From Prosopocoilus inquinatus (Eukaryota; Arthropoda; Insecta; Coleoptera; Lucanidae): DNA of 64,000 nt. The stretch lies in the NCBI GenBank assembly GCA_036172665.1, contig CM069876.1, positions 45,415,001 through 45,479,000 on the forward strand, given 5' to 3'. Both the position numbers and the translations under genes were made by a program. A model generated the notes under the pieces. The model was not told where the DNA came from, did not search any database, and saw only the letters and a program-made list of their open reading frames with translations. The stretch's first letter is position 1, and every line of letters starts with the position of its first letter. This document shows, one piece after another, positions 21,541-32,470 of the stretch.

Positions 21541-23570
21541 GAAAAAAAAAGAGTTTTCAAGGTTTTGGTTTCGAAACTAAGAAGTCCAAATTATGAAGAG
21601 TGGATGATTTGGCAAAGACCTGGAGGTCATCGCTTTTGGAAGAAAACTCTATCGTCCTACCATGTGAAGTCATTACTTATCATAAAAAGGGATGACATTC
21701 AGCAAATTTCAAAGAAATCAAAAATGTGAGGCAGAAAGATTGGGTGAGAGAAGCGTAAGAAAAAGAGAGTAACAGGCGTGCCAAATTATGAAATGTGGAA
21801 GCCATTCAAAACTACTTTGGATGTCTTTAGAAAACCTTATTGTTCTGCCTTCTGAAATCCTCACGGATCACCAAAATGAAGAAGCTTTGCAAATTCCGAA
21901 GATCTCCTGGATTTTGAAAATGAAAAACAGCTCTCAAACGTTCTTCAAATTTCGGAAATCCAAAGTGGTAAATGGAAAAATGTTTGATTGAACAAATCAC
22001 CATTGGATTGAACAAACTGATCAATTGATCGGTTCTTTGCTAAATGCCCGTTTAAACTAAAGCAACTCAAACGAAACAGTTTCCGAAACTTCCCCCTAAA
22101 AAAAAACGCTTAATGAAAACCTTCTGTTCAAAATTAAAATTAGAAAAGCTGTTTTGATAAATCTTCTCCGTTTCGAGTTATCTATACAAAAGTCTCTATT
22201 TATTAAAAAAAATGCTTGCGATTTTGATTTTCCCTTCGAACGAGAGACTTCTTTCTTTTCCTAGCACTCTCTTTCTATGCCCAATTTAAATTAGACGACA
22301 AACTTCTTCATCAAATTTTCATTTCGACCTTCATGGTCCAACCCTCTCTTAGAAATTGCAAACATTCGATTAGACTTCCTCTACCTTGATTGTTAGCTGA
22401 TAAGTACCCTCGATTTTTCCTTCCAAACGGAACTCATCATTTCATCTCTTTTCTAAGGTCCCCTTCACTTAACAAATCTTCTTTCTTTCATTATTTTTCT
22501 TTGTCATGCAACGACGATTTCAATTTCAATTCAATTTCAATTTTTCCTTTTTTTCAAATGGCAGACTTCTTTCTCTATTGGCGGTGTTTAGCTGAAGAGA
22601 ACTCTACTTTTGCATCGATCCTTTTTTGGCCTTCTCTTCTTTACCTTCAAACTAATGTCGTCCATCCATCTATCCGCTGGTCTCCCTCCACATATTTATA
22701 TTTATCAGCTCGCCTTCCTGTTCTTCCACCTGCATCCTTCTCTTCTTCCCTGTATTTTGCTCAGCTCTAACATTTCGAAAAAAAAAAAAAAATGGAAGAA
22801 TTACCGCAGGTTACTCAAGTTAAGAAAAGATGGATGAATGTTGCAAAGGAAATATAAGAGAAGGTTCAATTGTTGTAGTAGCAACATTCCATAGATTTGG
22901 AGATTGGCTATGAGAAAACTTGAGCGATTTCGAAAAGGATTTACTAGGATAAGAGAGAACCCATCTTCATTAACAAAGTAAACATCTGAAAAGGGGGGGT
23001 TGACGGTTGGCTTGAAGGAGATCAGACAATAGAAAAACCATGGAAATTTGAAAAGAAAATAAAGAGAGAGGTAGGTTTAGAACTAGATAGGAGAAGATGG
23101 AGATAATTTTGAGAAGAAACGTAAGAGAGAATCCATCACCATTAACAATCTAAACAACTGATAAAGTGGATAGGCTTGGAGGGGATCAGACAACAGAAAA
23201 ACGCTGGATCATTGAAAATAAAATAAAAAGAGAAATAGATTTAGGGATAGATAGGAAATAATGGAAAGAATTTTGAGAAAGAAGAAAATATAGGAGAGGA
23301 TCCATCTCGTTAATGATATAACATCCAAAATAATGGGTAAGCCCGGAAGATCAAATAGTAGAAGAAGGTCGTCAGCAGCCTGAAGTTTGGAAGAGTGAAT
23401 GGACGTATGAACAGACAGAAGAAGATGGAGAGAATTCAACCAATTAAGAATCTAACATCCAAAAAGATGGATAGCCCTGGAGATCAAACAGCAGAAGGTC
23501 AACAGCTTTACTGGAGTGAGGAAGGAGTGAATACGCATATGGACAGATAGAAGAAGTTGGAGAGAATTCA
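21541..23570. repeat. Degenerate tandem-repeat field, GA-rich then CT-rich then GA-rich
   Basis: Two units near 21590-21690 and 21780-21880 share CAAATTATGAAxxGTGGA and GAAAAC. Bases 22200-22760 are pyrimidine-rich (CTTCTTTCTTTTCC), giving a hydrophobic shadow frame of 126 codons (22390-22770) that I do not accept. From 22850 to 23570 four or five irregular units recur with GAGAGAATCCATC, TAACATCCAAAA, GGATCAGACAACAGAAAAA and GAAGATGGAGAGAATT. Noncoding. Confidence 0.55.
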
Positions 23571-26390
23571 GTGATTTTTAAAATTTAATTTTGCAATTTT
23601 GCAATGCTGGAAGTCAGGAATTTTTCTAAGAATGTCGCTTAAGCGCAAAGACGAAACGCTGTTAGAGGTAGAGAAGTTCTATTAAAATAGTTTTGGCTTT
23701 TGGACAACAGATGGCGCTCTTAAGGTCCCTTACGTGCGTAGATTTTTCAAATTAATTTTACAATTGAAATCATTGCGAAGTTAGAAGACAGAGTTGCTGT
23801 TAATTAACCACAGGATATTCAATTGAAATCGGTTTTTCTTTCTATTTCGGGCAAGAGATGGCGCTTTGAGAATGATTCTGATTTCTCATCGCGGAAACGA
23901 TTTTTTTTTTAATTTTGAAATTTAATTTTGCAATTAAGATTATTGCTAAGTTAGAAGACTGTTAACTGCAGAAAATTCAAGTGAAATAGTTTTTTTTTTC
24001 CTTCTATTTAGATCAAGAGATGGCGCTTTGAGAATGATTCTGATATCTCATCGTGGAAACGAATTTTTTTTTATTTTGAAATTTAATTTTGCAATTAAGA
24101 TTTTTGCTTAGTTAGAAGACGGACTTGCTGTTAACTGCAGAAAATTCAAGTGAAATCGTTTTTTTTTCCTTCTATTTAGATCAAGAGATGGCGCTTTGAG
24201 AATGACTCTGAATTCTCATCGCGGAAACGTTTTCATTTTTATTTTTGAAATTTAATTTCGCAATTAAAATCATTTGCAAAGTTAGAACTCGGATTTTGAT
24301 TTAGACTGAGAATCGCGTAGGCGTAAAGACCAAAAGCTTTAGAAAAAGTTCTTTTGAAATAGTTTTCACTTTTGGATAACAGATGGCGCTCTGAAGACCT
24401 CTTACTTTTTTTTTAAATTTAATTAGAAAAAGTTGATTTTTCTGAGAATATGAAAACGAATTTAAAAATAGTTTTGGAGATTATTTTCACGAAACAGTTT
24501 TCGGCACAAATTTAATTGGGGGGAATTCCCCGGTCGGTTCGCTTCTGCTTGGCTACTTTCAAGGTTTTCTTTTTTGTTTTTTTTAATTCTCGACTCTGTT
24601 ATGTATTGTGTTGTTGAAATGGTTTTTTTTTTCTTTATTTAGGTCGAGAGGGTGGCGCTTTGAGAATGATTCTGAATTCTCATCGCGGAAATGTTTTCAT
24701 TTTCATTTTGAAATTTAATTTGGCAATTAAAATCATTTGCAAAGCTAAAAGTTGGGTTTTGTGCTGATACCGTCGCGTCGCGTGTCTATTAAAATAATTT
24801 TCACCTTTACACAACAGATGGCGTTCTGGAGATCTCTTTTTTTCATTTAATAAGAAAACAAAAAGCTGTTTTTCGGCACAAATTGAATGGCGGGAATTCC
24901 CCCCGGTCGTTTCTTTCTGCTTGGCTATTTTCAATGTTTTTTTTTTTTTAGAAAAATTTTCTTATGCGTTATGTTGTTGAAATCGAATTTTTTTTCTGTT
25001 TAGGTCAAGAGATGGCGCTTTGAGAATGATTCTGTATTCTCATCCCGGAAATGATTTTTTATTTTTAAATTTAATTTTGCAATTAAATTATTTGCAAAGC
25101 TAAAAGTTGTATTTTGCGCTGAGAATGTGGCGTCGGTGTAAAGACAAAACGCTCTTAGAGAAACTTCTATTAAAATAGTTTTGACTTTTGGACAACAGAT
25201 GGCGCTCTGAAGCTCTCTTACGTTTTTTTATTTCATTTAATAAGCAAACAAAAAGTTGCTTTTACTGAGAATATAATAAAGACGGATTTCAAAATAGATT
25301 AATTTAACGAAACATGTAGTTTTCGACACAAATTTAATGGCGGGAATTCCCCGGTCGCTTCTTTCTATCTGCTTGGCTACTTTCAATCCATTTGTCTTAT
25401 TTCTTTTTAGAAAAATTCTCGAATCTGTTATGTATTGTGTTGTTGAAGTTGTTTTTGTTTTCTGTTTAGGTCAAGAGATGGCGCTTTGAGAATGATTCTG
25501 TATTCTCAACGCGGAAATGATTTTTTATTTTTAAATGTAATTTTGAAATTAAAATCGTTTGCAAAGCTAGAATTCGCATTTTGCGCTGAGAATGTGGGGT
25601 CGGTGTAAAGACGAAATGCTCTTAGAGAAACTTCTATTAAAATAGTTTTGACTTTTGGACAACAGATGGCGCTTTGCAGATCTCTTACGTTTTTTTTTCA
25701 TTTAATAAGAAAACAAAAAGCTGCTTTTGCTGAGAACATAATGGAGAGACGGATTTAAAAATAGTGTTGGAGATTAATTTTACGAAATATGTAGTTTTCG
25801 GCACAAATTTAATGGCGAGAATTCCCCGGTCGCTTCTTTCTGTCTGCTTGGCTACTTTCAATGCATTTGTTTTGTTTTTTTTTTTTTTTTTGAGATAAAT
25901 TCTCGAATCTGTTATGTCTTGTGTTGTTGAAATTGTTTTTTTGTTTTCTGTTTTTCTGGTCAATAGATGGCGCTTTGAGAATGATTATGAATTCTCATCC
26001 CTGAAATAATTTTTTTTTATTTCGAAATTAATTTTCCAATTGAAATCATTTGCAAAGGTAAAAGTCGGAATTTGCTCTGAGAAAGTCGCGTCGGCGTAAA
26101 GACGAAACGCTGTCAGAGAAAGTTCTTATTGAAATAGTTTTCACCTTTGGACAACAGATGGCGCTCTGAAGATCTCTTTCTTACGACCATCATTTTTCGT
26201 TATTTAGAAAACAAAAAGTTGTTTTTTTTTTACTGAGAATACAATAAAGACGAATTTAAAAACAGTTTTGGACGAATTATTTTTCGCCACAAATTTAATT
26301 GGGGGGAATTCCCCGGTCGGGTCGCTTCTGCTTGGTTACTTTCAAGGTTTTGCTTTTTTTTTTTTTTTAGAAAATTCTCGAATCTGCTGT
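23571..26390 (+). repeat. Tandem array with clustered AGATGGCGC (CTCF-like) sites
   Basis: About six units of roughly 370-490 bp, shorter at the left. Each complete unit contains ACAACAGATGGCGCTCTGAA, a TTAGGTCAAGAGATGGCGCT segment followed by TTGAGAATGATTCTG, AAATTTAATGGCGGGAATTC then CCCGGTCG, and CTGCTTGGCTACTTTCAA. The word AGATGGCGC is exact at 23709, 23856, 24018, 24186, 24381, 25010, 25197, 25476, 25664, 25965 and 26156. Near-matches lie at 24650 (GGGTGGCGC) and 24816 (AGATGGCGT). All are on the plus strand. The word resembles the core of the Drosophila CTCF motif. No coding content. Confidence 0.8.
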
Positions 26391-27779
26391 TATGTGTTGT
26401 GTTGTGGGAATTTCTGGTCCAAAAATAATAACGTGTGCGAGATTAGGAAAGCCAGCGGCGGGCAGACGAACCAACGAAAAACAAAATAGTTGGCCGTCGT
26501 GACGGCGCAATTAGTCATCCTGGCACCCGCACAAAAGAGCAAAGCGCCTTCGACATCATGGTCGGCAAAACGACGGAACAAAAATCGACGCTACACGTGC
26601 GCCACTACAAACAAGACTTACTCGTTACGGCAGTCGGCGTCGCAGTGTTCGACGCAATCGATTGTCGTCGCATCATCTTTGGCGTTGTTGGTTTCGACGG
26701 CGGCGGCGACGACGACAACGACAACTTCAATTTCGTTACCACCGGACATTATTCTCGAAAGAAAAATAAAAATTATGAAGCGACGCGTCGCGCCGACGAG
26801 AATAAATAAAGTCGGACACTGGCGGCGGCGGCGGCGGCGGGCGTTTAAACGCGGCGCCTCATGGACGCTCGATGATTCTGAACGGCAATCACCTTCCGAG
26901 AGAGTAACTTCGACCGACGGACGAGGAGATTACGTGGAAGGATCAAAAACAACGAGCGCGTGCACTCTGCATTTCACACAAGCCTCATTCAATGCTAATT
27001 GAAATGTTTTGTTTGGGAAACGAATTATCGCGCCTCCTCTAACCTCCTCCGCTCCAAGAAAAACAAAACAACAAAAAGAAAACTGCCGTTGTTCAAAAAT
27101 CTGCACGTGCACGTGCTTGTTGTTTGGTCGTCGGCGATTCTTCATCACCACTGATTCGGTCAATACAGATCGAAACACAAAATTCCTGATGAAAGTGTCG
27201 CTAAAAATAGCTGATTGCTTAGACGAGTTAAGTGGAATCTTGTATACTTATGTACATACATATAAATGTGGTGACATAATATCTTTTGCGATTAAGTACG
27301 GCGATTTATTGAGCTTAATGGTCATCACATCAATGAGGAATGCTTGATTAATTAAGGTCAACGAGGCAGATTCCAAAGGAGTTTTGCAATTCTCTTATTT
27401 TACAATAACATGTAGCTACTTATCAAAATAAAACGTCAAGTGATTTTCTACGACTAATACCCTATGTACATCTTTCTCCGTCAGACATTCCAGGAAACAG
27501 GAAACACACACTCAACTTAGCAGACGTAAAAAAAAATTCATGTCGAGCAAGTCATCAAACATTCCAGCGCGTGTGTCGACACCCCTCTTCGCGTGGGGAG
27601 TAGATAAGAGACGGGTTTGAGTTTCAAATGTGTAGGTATGGTTGCCTAACTTTCAGGTGCTGGGAGTTTTCAGTTGTACCATTGCGTCGGGTGCAAAAAA
27701 AAAAACAAAAACAAAACGACTCATAAGGGAATTTTGCATTATTTTAGTTTGTTTGTAAAAAAAAAAACGCATCACTATA
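26391..27779. other. CpG-rich island (about 26450-27180) followed by plain noncoding DNA
   Basis: Directly right of the AGATGGCGC array the base composition switches to GC/CpG-rich, including a (GGC)n run at about 26820-26840 and E-box words GCACGTGCACGTGC at 27105-27118. Overlapping plus-strand frames exist: 170 codons at 26490-27002, and 83 codons at 26558-26809 starting MVGKTTEQKSTLHVRHYKQD. Their overlap in different frames, low-complexity Thr/Arg/Asp runs and lack of clear splice sites argue that they are composition artefacts. A promoter or untranslated first exon is an equally good reading. Bases 27181-27779 show nothing. Confidence 0.35.
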
Positions 27780-27845
27780 CAGGGTTACAACTAATTGTAG
27801 GGCCACCATGGGAATCTCGTAAACTATAAGAGATACAAAGATGGT
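27780..27845 (+). mobile_element. Truncated terminus of the AGGGTTACAACTAATT element
   Basis: CAGGGTTACAACTAATTGTA, then GGGCCACCATGG and TCTCGTAAACTATAAGAGAT, repeats the first 65 bases of the long-TIR element at 28987-29884. Its homology stops at ATGGT, where the 1.1-kb repeat copy begins. Direct repeats of this terminus therefore bracket that repeat. Confidence 0.65.
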
Positions 27846-27860
27846 AAATTTAAAATATCA

Positions 27861-28986
27861 GAAAATTCACAAGTAAAGAAAAGGAAAACGTATGACAGCC
27901 ACAACGTTTATGAAAACAAGAAAGAAACAAAAACGACGAAAAGTGGAAACAAATGAGGATCCAACAACATAACCTAGTTATTTGTTACAATTAATTTCTT
28001 ATTGTCTTGACATTATTGCTGTTGGAAATAATAAATTATCATTATTTTTATTATTATTATTGTTTAATTTCGGCAAAATGGTGCAAACAAAAATAAAAAC
28101 GTCAGTTTTGGATAATCGAGAAACCCAATTGAAATGAAAAAAAAAAAAACAACAAGAAAATAAATAAATAAAAACTCAAAATGAATTGGAGATTTAAAAT
28201 TTGTTGAAGACACGTGTAATAATAAACATTCAAGAGATGATAATAATAATTTGAGAGAGAACCAAACAAATATGTATGTATCTACTGCAAAAGAAAAGTT
28301 TCAGAGAAAGTAAAATAAAACAAAAATGACGATCGTATACTGTTACGAATTTAAGGTTCGTTAAATTGACTTTAAAATGAAAACTCCATATAACTAACAA
28401 ACTATTTTATTTATTTAAACATTATTTCAGTGCGAACCGTTCTCGCCCGGCCGGTCGCTTAAATATCCCGGCGAACAAAGTTTCGCAAGAGACTGTCCGT
28501 AGAATTTTCTTCGTTCAGGAAATTCCGAAGAGTCGAGACTCGAAGCGCCAGGCTCTGACGCATATAAGACTAATTCGTCACGCATTATATCGTTACAGTA
28601 TTGTTCGCGAAAGTGCAAGCAGTGCGTAACAAATTTAATTTTATTAATAACATTTAATTCCTGAAAACACAAGAACAGTTTTTACTACTCAGAAAAACGA
28701 GAATCGGAAATAGGAACGGTAACATCAAGAGGAAAATAAAAAAAAGAGAAAGGAACGAGAATAACAAATGACGATCGCAAATTTTATGAATGTAAAAAAC
28801 AAGATGAAAGGAAAAGCAAAATGTTACAACCTTAATGTTTGCAAAAAGGAAAACCATTTCAGAAAATGTAAACAAAATAATTGGAAAAGAAAACCTCTGA
28901 AACTGCTGCGAGGTGTATTGTGCATTCAGATAATGACAGCATCAAAAAAAAAGAAAAGAAAACTTCAAAAAGTGACAGGAATATAT
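27861..28986 (+). repeat. 1.2-kb dispersed repeat, copy 2 (contains solo LTR)
   Basis: Collinear with 7951-9177 (see that entry), about 100 bases shorter, mainly through LTR and A-run differences. It lies between a truncated and a complete terminus of the AGGGTTACAACTAATT element, so it may have been inserted into, or copied together with, that element. Confidence 0.75.
28341..28597 (+). mobile_element. Solo LTR, TGTTACGA family, copy 2
   Basis: It begins TGTTACGAATTTAAGG and ends ATCGTTACA with GTAT following (28598-28601). The left flank ATAC differs from copy 1's GTAT by two substitutions. The identical insertion site within the surrounding 1.2-kb repeat shows that copies 1 and 2 derive from one insertion. 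The TATA-like GACGCATATAAGAC is conserved. Confidence 0.7.
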
Positions 28987-29884
28987 AGGGTTACAACTAA
29001 TTAAAGGGCCACCATGGAGATCTCGTAAACTATAAGAGATACAAAGATGGTTAAACTACAAAAAAGTTGCGCTATTTTGGAGTTTATCAAAATATTCAAA
29101 AAAAATCATTTCTACCTTCAGTCGTTTCTGAAATATCTTCAAAAAACTGAAAATTCTAATTTTCGAAAATCTCGAATATCTTCCTGATTTATCGAAATAG
29201 AATCATGAAATTCGATATTTTTATGTTAAATTCGACGAATAATCTAATAGAGTCCGAAGAAATAGGTTAGGATTGACAGTTTCGCAGATACGACTGTCAA
29301 CTGTCTTTTTTCTTATGGACACTAACTTCGGTATTCATACCAAGTGATACAAAAACAAAATCTGAATACGACCATACGACACACTTATTCTTTTGTTTTA
29401 AAACATCAACAAATACTATAAAAGGTTTTGATAAAAAAAATATCTAGTAGGCGGATACGTGTAAACATTCAGAACTTAAATGATTATTAAATTCTATTCA
29501 ATTACGGTACTTATTTGCATATTTACATAAAAGCATTACTTTTTCATTTCTGAATCACGTGCTTTGAATATCTAAGGTGGCGTCCATAAGACAAGAAACA
29601 GTTGACAATCGTAACTACGAAACTGTTAAACCTAACCTATTTCTTCGAACTGAATTAGATTGTCCATCGAATTTAATATAAAAACACCGAATTTTGTGAT
29701 TCTATCTTAAGAAGATATTCAAGATTTTCGAAAATGAGAATCTTCAGTTTCTTGAAGATATTTTAGAATCGAATGAAGATAGAAAACATTTTTTCGAATA
29801 TAATCAAAATAGCGCAACTTTTTTTGTAATTTAATCGTCTTTGTATCTCTTATAGTTTACGAGATCCTCATATTGGCCCCCTAA
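28987..29884. mobile_element. Long-TIR fold-back element (arms over 300 bp)
   Basis: Starting at AGGGTTACAACTAATTAAAG, the left arm (to about 29340) is mirrored by the right arm (about 29575-29884). Both share TCTCGTAAACTATAAGAGAT, AAGTTGCGCTATTTTG, TTTTCGAAAATCTCGAATAT, AACCTAACCTATTTCTTCG and CAACTGT...CTTATGGAC. The central spacer is about 230 bases of A+T-rich DNA. No transposase frame. The arms would give a long double-stranded RNA hairpin if transcribed. Confidence 0.75.
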
Positions 29885-30620
29885 ATAAATAAATTTTTGT
29901 ATTCGAATATTCGTTTTAATTTTTATTCATTCGAATATTCAGAATATTCGAATGTTCGTTTGAATTTATACTTTAACCGGACACAAAATAACATTCTTAG
30001 AAAAAAAAATAATTAACTACATTAGCAAGCAAAAAAACATATTTTCGAATTTTCAGATGTTCGAATTGTCGAAATAATCGAATATTCGGTTCAAATATTC
30101 AAATATTCGGCTCAAATATTCGAATATTCGGTTCCAATATTCGAGTATTCGGTTCCAATATTCGAATATTCGGTTCAAATAGTTATGACATAAATTATTC
30201 GAATATTCGAATATTAGAACCAAATGTTAAAGTATTCGAATATTTGAATATTTGAATACACAATTCGATTATAATTTTTCTCTGTTTGATAAATTAGCTA
30301 CAGTTGTTTTTTTTTCCTATGGGAATGCTATTTTGCATTTCTGTTTTATATAAATCTTAATTTATTTTGTACGATTATAGAGTTCATACTTTTTTCTTTT
30401 TATATGAAACAAAAATTCAAAATAACAGAGAAAAGAAAAAGCTGTGGCCTACATTACCAAGCAAATAAAATTACATTCGAATTTTCATACATTCGAATTA
30501 TTCTAACATTCAAATATTCGGTTCAAGTATTCGAATGTTCGGCTCCAATATTCGAGCATTCAGTTCAAATATTCGAATATTCGATTATTGGAATAATTTA
30601 TGTTAAAACTTTTCGTATTC
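29885..30620. repeat. GAATATTCG palindromic-word satellite field
   Basis: Dense degenerate repetition of TTCGAATATTCG and TTCGGTTCAAATATTC (for example 29905-29960, 30060-30240, 30490-30600). The palindrome ATTCGAATATTCGAAT can pair with itself in either strand. It is broken near 30270-30470 by ordinary A+T-rich sequence. A short plus-strand frame at 30404-30697 is just the translated repeat. Confidence 0.75.
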
Positions 30621-31010
30621 CGAATGATTCCCAGGATTACTTAAAATTACTTTCTTCCTGCGAGTTAAGATTTGCCCCTTCATGCCATGCCTGTTAGTTA
30701 GGCAACCATACCTACACATTTGAAACATAACCCTGCCCTGCATAAAACTTAAATTACTCAACTAAAGAGCACGAACAATATTTATTACTTGAGAGAATGA
30801 CTTGAAACGAGCATAAAAAAAAAACTATAATAACAATAGAAGCCGGAAAAAGCAAATGTTTGGTTTTAAAACAAGAGCGTCCGGTGATTGGTCAATTCGA
30901 AACAGATGACGCCGAAACAATGTCGCCAACCATACTATTTGTTTTACGATTTTGTTTCTCTTGCTCTTGCTTGGGACGGTAAGCGGTTATGTCGTGTAAA
31001 TCACGAAACG
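30621..31010. other. Noncoding DNA
   Basis: GGCAACCATACCTACACATTTGAAAC near 30700 repeats, in inverted form, the sequence at about 27626-27650 (GTTTCAAATG... region). It thus brackets the whole 27.65-30.70 kb repeat cluster with an inverted pair. Otherwise nondescript. Confidence 0.4.
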
Positions 31011-32200
31011 CTCTAAATTTTAATTTTCTTTAAAAGACGAATAGGCAAAACGAAAATCACAGGCAAAGGAAAGCAAAAGGAAAAACAAATGACAACTGCA
31101 GCATTGACAGTGAAAAAGAAATAGCCAATTGAAAAGTGTTTCGATGACTGGAATACCCAATCGAAATGAAAAAAAAAAAAATAGATTCTTAGAGAAAGTA
31201 AAAAAAAGGAACAAGTAACGATCGTGAATATCGCAATAAAACATTAAAACTAAAAAAATTCGTAATAAAAGATTAAAACTAAAAAAAAACGTAATAAAAG
31301 ATTAAAATTAAAAAAGAAACGTAATAAAAGATTAAAACTCAAAAAAAAATTAATAAACAAACGCTAGGGTAATTAGAAATTCTCCAAAGAAAAAACAAGA
31401 GAAAGGAAAACAAATGAAAATCGCAGAAAAAGAAAAAACGTTCTTAAATAAAGAAAGACAAACAATTGACGATTGTATCAAAAGAAAAATTAAAAATTAA
31501 AACGAATTGTGGCGTCAAACAAACTTGTAGACCTAAACGATTTAGATTTTAATTTTCTTAAAAAATAATAGGTTAATAACGAACAGTCAAAATGAAAATC
31601 ACAGATAAAGCAAAAACGTTCTTAAATAAAGCAAGACAAACAATTGACGATTGTAACAAAAAAAAATAAAAATCAAAACGAATTTTGGAGTTAAACAAAC
31701 TTGTACACCTAAACGGTTTAGATTTTAGTTTTCGATCGCAATATTCGCAGAAAATTTTTGATTTTTCATTTATTTATTAATTTATTACAAAATATAAATA
31801 ACAAAAAAGGAAAAAAAAACCTTTTTTGAAAAGAAGGAAAGAAGCAGAACTTCAACAGGAAAAGATGAAGAAAAAACAAAAACAAATGACGATCCTGGTG
31901 ATCGCGAACGAAAAAAAAAAAATTTGAACATTAAAAGAAGCGAGGAAAAACAAACGGCGATCGTACATTCTACGAAAAAAGAAAAGAGACGGAAGGAAAA
32001 CAGCGGAAAATTGAAAGGAAATTTCTTAATTTTTCAAAAATGGTGAACTATCACAACAAAAAGAAAAAATAAGTAAATAAAATAAATGTTTCGAACGTCA
32101 ACCGAAATGAAAAACAAAAGAATGAAAGTTTCTGGAGAAAGTAAAAAGAAAACAAAAGATCATACGTAAGCCTCCTGGGTAAAACTAAATGGGAAATTGG
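31011..32200 (+). repeat. Purine-rich degenerate repeat block
   Basis: The plus strand is dominated by A and G, with recurrent AAACAAATGACGATCG, GTAATAAAAGATTAAAACT (four copies, 31230-31360), AGATTTTAATTTTCTTAAAA and AAATAAAGxAAGACAAACAAT (31445 and 31620). The same vocabulary recurs at 8850-9180, 28680-28985, 37330-37680, 39480-40330, 44930-46280, 46860-47390 and 58540-59600. Noncoding. Confidence 0.6.
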
Positions 32201-32237
32201 TCCCGAATCCGCAGCTTAACCATTTCTAGGTCATCAT

Positions 32238-32462
32238 CAGGGAAAAGAATTCGGCCCACTTAGTGTTGGACGTTTTTTTACACCGAATATACTGTTTACT
32301 TTTTCCATGGCTCCGATGCGTTTGTTTAAATTGCTACTGAGTGCGAGGGGAAGGGACGTTCGTTCGCACTTCACAGAAATTACTCCGGGCGGGACCTAAT
32401 CCAGTCCGAATACTAAATTTTCGTACTGCTCGCGGAGCAAGTGGGCCGAATTCTTATCCCTG
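32238..32462 (+). mobile_element. hAT-type MITE, CAGGGAAAAGAATTC family, copy 2
   Basis: The ends CAGGGAAAAGAATTCGGCCC and GGGCCGAATTCTTATCCCTG pair as TIRs. The flanks GTCATCAT (32230-32237) and ATCATCAC (32463-32470) agree at 6 of 8 bases. The body is 225 bp, clearly homologous to 10762-10996 in the same orientation and to 58057-58400 in reverse. Confidence 0.75.
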
Positions 32463-32470
32463 ATCATCAC

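Noticed and set aside
26490..27002. 170-codon plus-strand frame
   Set aside because: Dominated by Thr, Ser and Arg runs from CpG-rich and ACA/GGC repeats; another frame in the same place is also open. No domain or splice support.
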